DNA of 9,074 nt from Trichodesmium sp. MAG_R04. GTDB lineage: Bacteria; Cyanobacteriota; Cyanobacteriia; Cyanobacteriales; Microcoleaceae. The DNA lies in assembly GCA_023356515.1 (NCBI GenBank), contig JAKQYG010000138.1:1-9074 (forward strand), written 5' to 3'. The notes below the pieces were generated by a model. It ran no database searches, was not told the origin of the DNA, and saw nothing but the letters and a program-made list of their open reading frames with translations. Positions 1 through 5,622 of the stretch are shown in pieces. The translations under genes and the position numbers were made by a program. Positions within the stretch are counted from its first letter, which is position 1. Each line of letters opens with the position of its first letter.

Positions 1-189
1 GATGAGCCGACTTGCTACATAGAAATTAAAAGTATTGGTAGTATGAAGCCTAATCAAACCAAAGAAATGAGTCAAGATTTTTGTGAACAAATTAATAAAA
101 CTCTCGGGGTTCCTAAAAATAGAATCTATATAGAATTTTCTGATGCTCAAAGTTATCTTTGGGGTTGGAATAGTTCAACTTTTGGATAA
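1..189 (+). CDS. MIF-like tautomerase, C-terminal part (5' end outside window)
   Basis: The reading frame is open from base 1 and ends at TAA 187-189, giving the last 62 residues. The tail GWNSSTFG closely matches the C-terminus of macrophage migration inhibitory factor (MIF), which ends GWNNSTFA. The preceding IEIKSIGSM and the segment around VPKNRIYIEFSDA also fit the second half of the MIF/phenylpyruvate tautomerase fold. The family is about 115 residues long, so roughly half the protein is visible. The catalytic N-terminal proline lies outside the window and cannot be checked. Family members tautomerise phenylpyruvate- or dopachrome-type substrates in vitro, and the role in bacteria is poorly known. 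Family assignment is by recognition; the substrate is not inferred. Confidence 0.85.
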   Translation, partial: DEPTCYIEIKSIGSMKPNQTKEMSQDFCEQINKTLGVPKNRIYIEFSDAQSYLWGWNSSTFG

Positions 190-320
190 GTTTTCCAAAT
201 TTTTTTTGGATGAAATTATAGGGGTACAAGCAAGTTACAAGTCATAAGTCAGAGGTAATTTTTTAAAGAATTTTAATAGTATTGAAACCATTCATTTTGA
301 TTCCTAGTTCCTAATAAATT

Positions 321-358
321 TACTAGGTATTTGTAGCAAATATTGATCACCCCTAGTA
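321..358. repeat. Nested inverted repeat
   Basis: The outer arms TACTAGG (321-327) and CCTAGTA (352-358) are perfect complements. Between them is a second perfect stem-loop, TATTTG (328-333), loop TAG, CAAATA (337-342). Neither side is followed by a T-run, so it is not a classical terminator. It could be a transcript structure downstream of the tautomerase gene or chance in AT-rich DNA. Confidence 0.4.
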
Positions 359-420
359 TCAAGATTTGTTTTGACTAATAAAATCACCTTTCTTCTGTCA
401 CTCTCAGTAACAAATGCATA

Positions 421-481
421 GTTTTTTTTATTAAAACTCCGCCTAAATCTATCACCTAGGCGGAGTAATTTATAAAAAAAC
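421..481. terminator. Possible bidirectional terminator hairpin
   Basis: CTCCGCCTA (437-445) pairs perfectly with TAGGCGGAG (457-465), and A436-T466 adds one pair, giving a 10-bp GC-rich stem with an 11-base loop. T-rich sequence (421-429) and A-rich sequence (474-480) flank it and can extend the stem. It lies between two genes that converge on it (tautomerase +, oxidoreductase -), as expected of a shared terminator. It is about 250 bases from either stop codon, and the T-run does not follow the stem directly, so this is a moderate call. Confidence 0.5.
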
Positions 482-749
482 TAGCAAAAATAATACCAAT
501 TCCCAAAAATCATGGGATACTTCATCAATACTTCAACTATTAAGTAATAAGTAAAGTTCAGTAATATTTTTCAGGATTATTAGGCATTCAGCAAGAATAT
601 ATTATTCGGTAAAACCCTAATATCCAAGAACATTTAAGGACATTTTTGGATTACTAATTACACCCTAAACTCAAGAAAATATAGCAATACTTTTGAAATT
701 TAGTGTAAGACTTACTTTCAAAAAATCCTATTAGAATTATCAAAATATT

Positions 750-1820
750 TCACCCTACTTTCAACATGGAATTCTTCAACAAATTACATTCTGAATCAAC
801 TGGATGGTAAGCCAAATCATCAAGAGCTATTTTCTCAATCAAACTACCTAATCTTAATGCTTTAAGAGCTTGTTCTCCTCCAACTGAAGGTTTATTCCCT
901 CCACCTACACAATGAACAAAATGCTCCAATTCTGCATGAAGAGGTTCAATATTGCTCGTATAAACCTTTTCAATTAAACCATCCTGACGATAAAGAACCT
1001 GGCCATAATCTGTCACATAATTTGCCGTTGTTTGACGGTGAATAAGAATTTCACTATTGAGAAAATCTGCTTCTGTCAAAGAATTTTTACAGTGGGCAAC
1101 AATAGAACGAAGTTTTTTGTGTGTCACCTTACTAGCAGTTAGAGTGGCCACAATACCATTAGCAAAACCAAGAGTAGCTGTAACATAATCTAAATTTCCC
1201 GAACTAGAAGCACTACTACCACTAGCACTCATTTTCACAACTGGGGTAGGCACCAACTCTAGTAATAAATCAATATCATGGATCATCAAGTCCAATACTA
1301 CAGATACATCATTAGCCCTATGAGAATAAGGACTCATCCGATGAGCTTCCAAGGCCAGTAACTCTTCAGTTTTCAGAACTTTACTCAGTTCTTGAAAAGC
1401 TGGATTAAACCTTTCTATATGACCCACCTGTAAAATTCGATTTGTTTCAGCAGCAGTATTAACCAAAAACTCTGCCTCAGAGATACTGGCAGCGATCGGC
1501 TTTTCCATTAAAACATGAACTCCCGCCTTTAAGCAGGTCATTCCTACAGCATAATGTTGAAGAGTAGGCACAGCTACGCAGACAGCATCAACATGAGGCA
1601 AAAGCTCTTGATACTCCTCAAAAAAACGAATTCCATACTTGCTAGCAGTATCTAGTCCCCTTTCAACATTGATATCTGCTACACCTACTAACTTAGTATC
1701 TTTAAGTAAACTTAGGACACGGGTATGGTGCTGTCCCATATTACCGACCCCAATTACCCCTACACGCAGCAGTTTTGTTTGACCATTTTTGGTAAAATCT
1801 GTTGAATATACTGTTGACAT
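750..1820 (-). CDS. Gfo/Idh/MocA-family NAD(P)-dependent oxidoreductase
   Basis: A 356-residue protein of normal length for the family. The N-terminal Rossmann fold carries GVIGVGNMG at residues 21-29, the dinucleotide-binding loop. The family signature EKP is at 106-108 (MEKPIA), and HDID at 181-184 in DLMIHDIDL holds the conserved catalytic-site His/Asp region before the C-terminal alpha/beta domain. These enzymes oxidise or reduce sugars, sugar nucleotides, inositol or similar compounds with NAD(P). The substrate cannot be told from this sequence. I chose ATG 1818-1820 because AGGAG (1832-1836) stands 11 bases before it; an in-frame GTG at 1851-1853 would add 11 residues and has weaker support. 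It is cytosolic with no signal peptide. No neighbour suggests a sugar pathway or operon, and it appears to be transcribed alone. Confidence 0.9.
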   Translation of the reverse strand: MSTVYSTDFTKNGQTKLLRVGVIGVGNMGQHHTRVLSLLKDTKLVGVADINVERGLDTASKYGIRFFEEYQELLPHVDAVCVAVPTLQHYAVGMTCLKAGVHVLMEKPIAASISEAEFLVNTAAETNRILQVGHIERFNPAFQELSKVLKTEELLALEAHRMSPYSHRANDVSVVLDLMIHDIDLLLELVPTPVVKMSASGSSASSSGNLDYVTATLGFANGIVATLTASKVTHKKLRSIVAHCKNSLTEADFLNSEILIHRQTTANYVTDYGQVLYRQDGLIEKVYTSNIEPLHAELEHFVHCVGGGNKPSVGGEQALKALRLGSLIEKIALDDLAYHPVDSECNLLKNSMLKVG

Positions 1821-1831
1821 TCTATTTCGCA

Positions 1832-1836
1832 CTCCT
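1832..1836 (-). promoter_or_regulatory. Ribosome binding site deciding the oxidoreductase start
   Basis: On the minus strand AGGAG stands 11 bases before ATG 1820. It lies inside the longer reading frame that begins at GTG 1853 and so favours the shorter protein. The spacing is a little long. Confidence 0.5.
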
Positions 1837-1863
1837 AGATTTTCCTCAAGCACACCTTTTATT

Positions 1864-1891
1864 AGACTAATAGGTTTGTTTTATTTAGTCT
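1864..1891. repeat. 7-bp inverted repeat upstream of the oxidoreductase
   Basis: AGACTAA (1864-1870) and TTAGTCT (1885-1891) are perfect complements separated by 14 bases. They lie 44-71 bases before the oxidoreductase ATG, where an operator for a dimeric regulator could be. No regulator family is recognised and chance is possible in AT-rich DNA. Confidence 0.3.
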
Positions 1892-1930
1892 TTGCAAATT
1901 TATCTTAATTTGCTAGTTGAGGCTAGTACT

Positions 1931-2116
1931 ATGAAATTCTATTCAGGTTTCACAATTTCACAATTTTATAGGAGTGTTGATAATAATGATTTTTGTGGAG
2001 GAAACAAACAAACTTTAATTGTAGCATATCTAATAAAAAAACATACCTTAGCTAAACAAGCTCAGGAATTAGGGAGCGGCACTAACTATACTGATTTTTT
2101 GTGTAAGTCCCGCTAA
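1931..2116 (+). CDS. Doubtful small ORF, 61 residues, no recognised family
   Basis: The ORF starts at ATG 1931 and ends at TAA 2114-2116. In its favour, GAGG (1919-1922) lies 8 bases before the ATG, a good Shine-Dalgarno position, and no other gene overlaps it. Against it, the protein has no recognisable motif or clear hydrophobic segment, with an unremarkable mix including SVDNNDFCGG and IKKHTLAKQAQE, and ORFs of this size arise by chance. An in-frame TTG at 1892 would extend it. I would keep it only as a candidate for conservation testing. No function is proposed. Confidence 0.2.
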   Translation: MKFYSGFTISQFYRSVDNNDFCGGNKQTLIVAYLIKKHTLAKQAQELGSGTNYTDFLCKSR

Positions 2117-2290
2117 TGGATATTTTCTCAGTTTTGTGGTAGAAACTGTACTTGAAGCTTGACCTAATTCTTTGTTAAAAATCATCTGATAGCATGTTTG
2201 AAGTGTAGAACCTGGGTTAAAAAAATTGTAATGATAAATATTTTCTCCTCAGTTACAAGCTAATTTTTTTGCTAAGAGGATTAGTCGTTA

Positions 2291-2322
2291 AAAAAATTCA
2301 GTTATTAAAAAATTCAGTTATT
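2291..2322 (+). repeat. Perfect 16-bp tandem duplication before proB start
   Basis: The unit AAAAAATTCAGTTATT occurs at 2291-2306 and again, without change, at 2307-2322. It ends three bases before the proB ATG (2326), occupying the position where a Shine-Dalgarno sequence would normally be. The purine-rich AGAGGA at 2275-2280 is left 45 bases from the ATG. Confidence 0.9.
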
Positions 2323-2325
2323 TCT

Positions 2326-3435
2326 ATGAATATAATAGTAATTAAAATAGGTACTTCTAGCCTGACTAATTCAGAGACCGGAAGTTTAGCCTTATCCACA
2401 ATTTCTAGTTTAATTGAAACTATTATCAATCTACGCCGGCAGGGACATCAAATCGTTTTAGTATCTTCTGGAGCTGTTGGTATAGGTTGTGATATGTTAG
2501 GACTAACTGAAAAACCCCAGAATATTTCCATGAAGCAAGCAATAGCAGCAGTGGGTCAAGGGCGACTGATGCGTATTTATGATGACTTGTTTTCATCTTT
2601 GCAACAGACAACGGCACAAATTTTACTAACTAGAAGTGACCTATCACGACGTAGTAGTTATGTCAATATATATAATACATTTCAACAACTTTTGCGACTG
2701 GGGGTAGTCCCAATAGTCAATGAAAATGATACTACTGCTATTGAAGAACTAAATTTTGGGGATAATGATACTCTCTCAGCTTTAGTTGCCTGTCTAGTAG
2801 ATGCTAATTGGTTATTTATACTAACTGATGTCGATAGATTATACTTAAGCGATCCCAGAAATAATCCAGATGCTTTACCTGTGAGCTTAGTAGAGCGAAT
2901 GGAAGAACTCGAAGAACTTCAAGTTCAAGCTGGAAATTCTTTTAGTGGACGAGGAACTGGCGGAATGATTACAAAAATTGGGGCTGCTAAAATTGCTACT
3001 GCTTCTGGAGTCCGAACTGTAATCACTAATGGTAAAGTGCCTACTAATATACAAAAAATCCTTAATGGAGAATCTATTGGTACTAGATTTGAACCTCAAT
3101 CACAACAAGTCAAGGCTCGCAAAAATTGGATTGCCAATGTTTTAGTTCCAGCAGGCCAACTATATCTAGACCAGGGTGCAGTTAAGGCCATTTTTGAGTC
3201 TGGTAAATCTTTATTAGCTACCGGCATTACTAAAATAGAAGGGCAGTTTAATTCATCAGATGCTGTAAAACTATGCAATGAAGAAGGTAGGGAAATAGCT
3301 AGAGGACTTGTGAACTACAGTCATATTGAATTGCAAAAAATTCTAGGTTGTCGCTCAGAAAATATACCTGATATCCTCGGCTATGAGGGATATGAAACAG
3401 TTGTGCATAGAAATAATCTTTTGATTATAAATTAA
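2326..3435 (+). CDS. proB: Glutamate 5-kinase (proline biosynthesis)
   Basis: ProB phosphorylates L-glutamate with ATP to gamma-glutamyl phosphate, the first and usually proline-inhibited step of proline synthesis, in the cytosol. The 369-residue length fits the two-domain form. The amino-acid-kinase domain covers about 1-250: VIKIGTSSLT (5-14) for phosphate binding, VSSGAVGIG (46-54), NENDT (132-136), FGDNDTLSALVA (144-155), LTDVDRLYLSDPR (166-178) and GTGGMITKIGAAKIAT (210-225). A C-terminal PUA domain covers about 265-360. ATG 2326 is chosen because the conserved kinase N-terminus begins there; an upstream TTG at 2269 would add 19 poorly supported residues. No Shine-Dalgarno sequence precedes the ATG; a 16-bp tandem duplication is there instead. 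ProA is not in the window. The stop codon overlaps that of the convergent RodZ-like gene. Confidence 0.96.
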   Translation: MNIIVIKIGTSSLTNSETGSLALSTISSLIETIINLRRQGHQIVLVSSGAVGIGCDMLGLTEKPQNISMKQAIAAVGQGRLMRIYDDLFSSLQQTTAQILLTRSDLSRRSSYVNIYNTFQQLLRLGVVPIVNENDTTAIEELNFGDNDTLSALVACLVDANWLFILTDVDRLYLSDPRNNPDALPVSLVERMEELEELQVQAGNSFSGRGTGGMITKIGAAKIATASGVRTVITNGKVPTNIQKILNGESIGTRFEPQSQQVKARKNWIANVLVPAGQLYLDQGAVKAIFESGKSLLATGITKIEGQFNSSDAVKLCNEEGREIARGLVNYSHIELQKILGCRSENIPDILGYEGYETVVHRNNLLIIN

Positions 3436-4172
3436 ATCATTGTTTCTGGTGCGGCTATATCAGAACCTACAACTAGACTACCTATAGTAGATTTTAATCC
3501 TGGTACTTGAGTAGTTTCTAAATGCCTATCTGAATGCGTAACTGAATTAGCAGGTTCTATTGTATTCCGAATCAGATTTGCTTTGGGACTTGGTTGTTGA
3601 GATATCCAATTTAGTCCGCCTACTGCTCCGGCTATTAAAGTTGCATAACCTACATATAAGTAAGCTGGATGTAGATAAAATCTAAAGTCTTTATTAGACT
3701 CAGACCAAGATGCAATTAAACCTTGAAGTGAATTGGAAATAGGTAAGGCTGTTGCTAAAGTTGCTCCATCAAATCCTAAAGCATTGCCAAGACGAAAGAT
3801 GAATCCCCGAAGATATACATCTTCTGGCAATTTTTCTATCTCACCTTTTTCTATTGCTTCTATATAATGAAGTGGCACAAAGGTTTGTTTATGAATTTGT
3901 CTCATTGATAAACAACGCATTGTTCTTGCTTTTTGTAGTTTTTCTCCTATTTCTTGCAGATATGTATTTCTTTTCTCAAGTTCTAAAGCTGCTTTTTCTG
4001 CTTTTGTTGGCTTTTTTTTCCATTTTAGTAGATTATTTTGTGGTTCAAACTCTTGAGAAGAATTATGCTTATTTTCTAAGAAATTAGCATCTGTATTATC
4101 GGAATTTCTAGATAAGACAATTGATTTATTTGAAGTTTCTAGTTCTATGGTAGTGGTTAGGTTTTTACTCAT
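3432..4172 (-). CDS. RodZ-like helix-turn-helix membrane protein, short form
   Basis: A 246-residue protein with the RodZ arrangement. It has a charged, low-complexity N-terminal stretch (1-65), then a Cro/Xre-type helix-turn-helix domain (about 72-142) with IGEKLQKAR, SMRQIHKQT and LPEDVYLRGFIFRLGNALG, the last being highly typical of RodZ. One transmembrane helix (about 168-191, LYVGYATLIAGAVGG) is followed by a 55-residue tail. RodZ anchors MreB filaments to the membrane and affects cell shape. Unlike classical RodZ there is no long C-terminal DUF4115 domain, so a role with MreB is inference. ATG 4170-4172 is preferred over an in-frame TTG at 4221-4223; neither has a strong ribosome binding site. 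The gene converges on proB with a four-base overlap of stop codons, so no separate terminator fits between them. Confidence 0.8.
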   Translation of the reverse strand: MSKNLTTTIELETSNKSIVLSRNSDNTDANFLENKHNSSQEFEPQNNLLKWKKKPTKAEKAALELEKRNTYLQEIGEKLQKARTMRCLSMRQIHKQTFVPLHYIEAIEKGEIEKLPEDVYLRGFIFRLGNALGFDGATLATALPISNSLQGLIASWSESNKDFRFYLHPAYLYVGYATLIAGAVGGLNWISQQPSPKANLIRNTIEPANSVTHSDRHLETTQVPGLKSTIGSLVVGSDIAAPETMI

Positions 4173-4408
4173 GTTTTTTTGAGCCTGATTTTTATTTTTG
4201 GGGATTAGTTTTTCCTGTTTCAAGTTTCTAAACAGAAGATAGTTAACATAGTAAGTAATCTAAATAATTTATTCTGTGAGTTAGTATTGATTCCGGATTA
4301 ATAACTAAAAGTTGTATAATTACCCAAATACCTTATTAGGCAAGGATTTTAAATTTTGTAAATCTCTGCTTATTAAAGTGGGTTTTGTATTGTCCCAAAT
4401 AAAAAAAA
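4173..4408. other. Intergenic region upstream of the RodZ-like gene
   Basis: AT-rich region that should carry the promoter of the minus-strand RodZ-like gene. I see no strong -35/-10 pair and no ORF. The run of A at 4401-4408 leads into the hairpins listed next. Confidence 0.4.
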
Positions 4409-4471
4409 GGTTTTACTAAAACACTGAGTTTAAAGCCTGCCCCTTTTAGGGGGATTTTGCTTAGTTTAACC
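4409..4471. repeat. Imperfect long inverted repeat with a C4/G4 tip
   Basis: GGTTTTACTAAAACA (4409-4423) is largely complementary to TGCTTAGTTTAACC (4458-4471). Inside it, CCCC (4440-4443) pairs with GGGG (4449-4452) across TTTTA. The structure directly precedes the tnpB relic. Its tip resembles the GCCCCTTTAG of the putative IS right end at 4767-4776, so it may be a remaining transposon end brought next to the tnpB tail by an internal deletion. That origin is inference. Confidence 0.4.
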
Positions 4472-4699
4472 ATAGATGGCAACCTACTGCTCAAGTATGT
4501 TCATGTTGTGGTTTTCGTGGAGGCAAATTAGACCTTTCAGGGGCGAGAATAGGAATGCCTTAATTGCGGTACAAAACACAACCGTGATACGAATACAGGA
4601 ATAAACATATTAGTCGCGGGCGGGCAGTCCGAGACACTAAATGGACGTGGAGGCAGGGGTAAGACTACTGCCAAAGTAGCAGCCGCCGATAAGACTTAA
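4471..4699 (+). pseudogene. tnpB (IS200/IS605-type OrfB) 3'-end relic
   Basis: The translation from 4471 reads RWQPTAQVCSCCGF, the start of the TnpB zinc-finger region. Near 4540 the frame shifts by one base. It then continues to TAA 4697-4699 with ECLNCGTKHNRDTNTGINI, containing the second CxxC pair and the Asp of the RuvC-III motif, followed by the NGRGGRGKTTAKVAAA tail common in cyanobacterial copies. An in-frame TAG (4550-4552) stands where a Trp codon is usual. The N-terminal and central parts, including the other catalytic residues, are missing. Intact TnpB is an RNA-guided nuclease carried by IS200/IS605 and IS607 elements. This copy has about 75 codons plus a frameshift and a stop, and cannot work. 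Its higher GC than the flanks fits acquired DNA. Confidence 0.88.
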
Positions 4700-4755
4700 C
4701 CCACCTTGAACCTATAGAGCTATCTTTAATTTGATTTAGATAACTATTAGGTGGA

Positions 4756-4793
4756 TAGGAATCTTTGCCCCTTTAGACCGCAGAGGATGTCAA
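4756..4793 (+). mobile_element. Putative decayed right end of the IS200/IS605-type element
   Basis: About 57 bases after the tnpB stop is a segment containing TTTGCCCCTTTAGACCGCAG (4764-4783) and then AGGATGTCAA (4784-4793). Cyanobacterial IS605-type right ends often carry a CCC-TTTAG-GGG hairpin at this position followed by a similar tail. Here the hairpin arms no longer pair well. The identification rests on position and recalled pattern, not on an alignment. Confidence 0.45.
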
Positions 4794-4830
4794 AGAAAAG
4801 AAGGAAGTAACTAGGGAGGTTCTATATAAT

Positions 4831-4849
4831 TTCCCTAGGCTGTAGGGAA
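4831..4849 (-). terminator. Hairpin downstream of the DUF3611 gene
   Basis: TTCCCTA (4831-4837) pairs perfectly with TAGGGAA (4843-4849) across a five-base loop. It is 37 bases past the stop of the minus-strand DUF3611 gene. On that strand the stem is followed by AT-rich sequence but not a clean T-run, so termination is plausible but not certain. Confidence 0.4.
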
Positions 4850-4886
4850 TGAGGATATCGAAGCTAAAAAACTATTGTTAACTTGG

Positions 4887-5447
4887 CTACTTGTAAAGCC
4901 GATCAAGCAAAAATAGCCCTACTACAATTCCAATAAAGTGAGCTACAATTATGTGAGTGTTACCCAATACTATAAAAATATCTAGTGTAAATTTTTCTAG
5001 TTCTGTAGGGTTAAACATAAACGATCCACTAACTAATGATTTGCCTAATAAAATACCTCCAATTGCTTCTGCTCCTAATAAGGCTAGAGTTATCCCCACC
5101 AAGTTAGTAATTAAAGTTCTTTTTACTTGTTTAGTTGTATCTCCTCTGCTTGGCCTTAAAGAAGGTTTATCCGAGCGCAATTGCCTTGCTAGGCGAGTGT
5201 AACGAAATGACAAGAAGGCACTAAATCCTAGTACAGCAAGGCCACAAACTGCAAAAAATAATCCACCTCCTGTACCTGTTCCAGTCTTTTGACCTAGTAT
5301 ACCTACAGCAAAAAGAAAAATCATACTTGAAACTATCCCCAGCACAAGTTGTACCCAAAAGCAAATCCAACCCCCTAATCGGAGGGCTTTAGCTACTTGT
5401 TCAACTGCCGGTGATAAGGAAGAAGAGGAGTCTGGTGAATTTGACAT
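4887..5447 (-). CDS. DUF3611 family membrane protein (Tic21/PIC1-like)
   Basis: A 186-residue integral membrane protein. Four hydrophobic segments are visible at about 27-51, 61-81, 111-135 and 158-182, with a charged loop at 84-110 (RYTRLARQLRSDKPSLRPS) and a Ser-rich N-terminus. Length and pattern match the cyanobacterial DUF3611 family, whose plant relatives are the chloroplast inner-envelope proteins TIC21/PIC1, proposed to act in protein import or iron transport. The role in cyanobacteria is unsettled; metal transport is one view. I chose ATG 5445-5447; an in-frame TTG at 5454-5456 would add three residues. No strong Shine-Dalgarno sequence is seen. The gene diverges from hli, and the 175 bases between them must carry both promoters, so joint regulation by light or metal stress is possible but not shown. 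Confidence 0.85.
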   Translation of the reverse strand: MSNSPDSSSSLSPAVEQVAKALRLGGWICFWVQLVLGIVSSMIFLFAVGILGQKTGTGTGGGLFFAVCGLAVLGFSAFLSFRYTRLARQLRSDKPSLRPSRGDTTKQVKRTLITNLVGITLALLGAEAIGGILLGKSLVSGSFMFNPTELEKFTLDIFIVLGNTHIIVAHFIGIVVGLFLLDRLYK

Positions 5448-5479
5448 ACTTACCAAATTTTTCGGTTAAAACTCTAATT

Positions 5480-5501
5480 CTAGAGCTTCTCGATGCTCTA
5501 G
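5480..5501. repeat. Inverted repeat in the DUF3611 leader
   Basis: CTAGAGC (5480-5486) and GCTCTAG (5495-5501) are perfect complements with an eight-base spacer. The repeat lies 33-54 bases upstream of the DUF3611 start codon on its strand. It could be an operator or a leader hairpin; no known binding protein is recognised. Confidence 0.4.
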
Positions 5502-5524
5502 CTACAATTTTTGCATACAAGTAT

Positions 5525-5543
5525 AGTTGACACTAAGTCAACT
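5525..5543. promoter_or_regulatory. 19-bp palindrome over the hli -35 element
   Basis: AGTTGAC (5525-5531), spacer ACTAA, GTCAACT (5537-5543) form a perfect inverted repeat. It covers the TTGACA -35 hexamer of the hli promoter, so a dimeric protein bound here would block RNA polymerase. The same DNA lies 78-96 bases upstream of the divergent DUF3611 start. The sequence does not match the NtcA pattern GTA-N8-TAC. Confidence 0.5.
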
Positions 5544-5556
5544 TCTTTTGTAAAAT
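5528..5556 (+). promoter_or_regulatory. Sigma-70 type promoter of hli
   Basis: TTGACA (5528-5533) and TAAAAT (5551-5556) are separated by exactly 17 bases, a near-consensus housekeeping promoter. Transcription would start near 5563, giving a leader of about 60 bases before the hli ATG at 5623. It is the best core promoter I can see in the window. Confidence 0.7.
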
Positions 5557-5574
5557 ATATTTAAGAATTGTAAA
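5547..5574 (+). promoter_or_regulatory. HLR1-type half-sites (possible RpaB binding)
   Basis: HLR1, the binding element of the response regulator RpaB in cyanobacterial light-stress genes, is a direct repeat whose half-site reads WWTGTAAM on this strand, repeated every 10 bases. TTTGTAAA (5547-5554) and ATTGTAAA (5567-5574) both match all eight positions but start 20 bases apart. The segment between, ATATTTAA (5557-5564), matches five of eight. The first half-site overlaps the -10 hexamer, where RpaB could repress hli in low light. Binding is inference. Confidence 0.5.
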
Positions 5575-5611
5575 GAAACAACTCTCTTTGCAAACACTAT
5601 GTTTAAAATTT

Positions 5612-5615
5612 AAGG
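5612..5615 (+). promoter_or_regulatory. Ribosome binding site of hli
   Basis: AAGG stands seven bases before ATG 5623. Two ATG codons lie in tandem (5623 and 5626); the first has the better spacing. Confidence 0.55.
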
Positions 5616-5622
5616 CTAATTA

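Larger units (their letters stand above)
190..749. other. AT-rich intergenic region with two hairpins, no gene seen
   Basis: This 560-base gap separates the end of the tautomerase gene from the end of the minus-strand oxidoreductase gene. I find no ORF with a credible start or recognisable protein similarity. It holds a nested inverted repeat at 321-358 and a GC-rich hairpin at 436-466, listed separately. The rest, especially 482-749, is AT-rich and without visible structure. Confidence 0.6.
1892..2325. other. Intergenic region between oxidoreductase and proB
   Basis: A gap of over 400 bases between two divergent genes. It should hold both promoters, but I see no sequence close to -35/-10 consensus at a good spacing. 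It contains a doubtful small ORF (1931-2116), an inverted repeat CAGTTT (2129-2134) / AAACTG (2143-2148), and a 16-bp tandem duplication directly before proB. Confidence 0.5.

Noticed and set aside
2426..3278. Three minus-strand frames of 60-70 codons
   Set aside because: All lie antisense within proB, whose motifs are continuous and convincing.
3854..4087. Plus-strand 77-codon hydrophobic frame
   Set aside because: It is antisense to the RodZ-like gene. Its Leu/Phe richness arises from the Lys/Glu-rich region of the true protein.
4957..5202. Plus-strand 81-codon frame
   Set aside because: It is antisense to the DUF3611 gene, which has clear membrane helices and family similarity.
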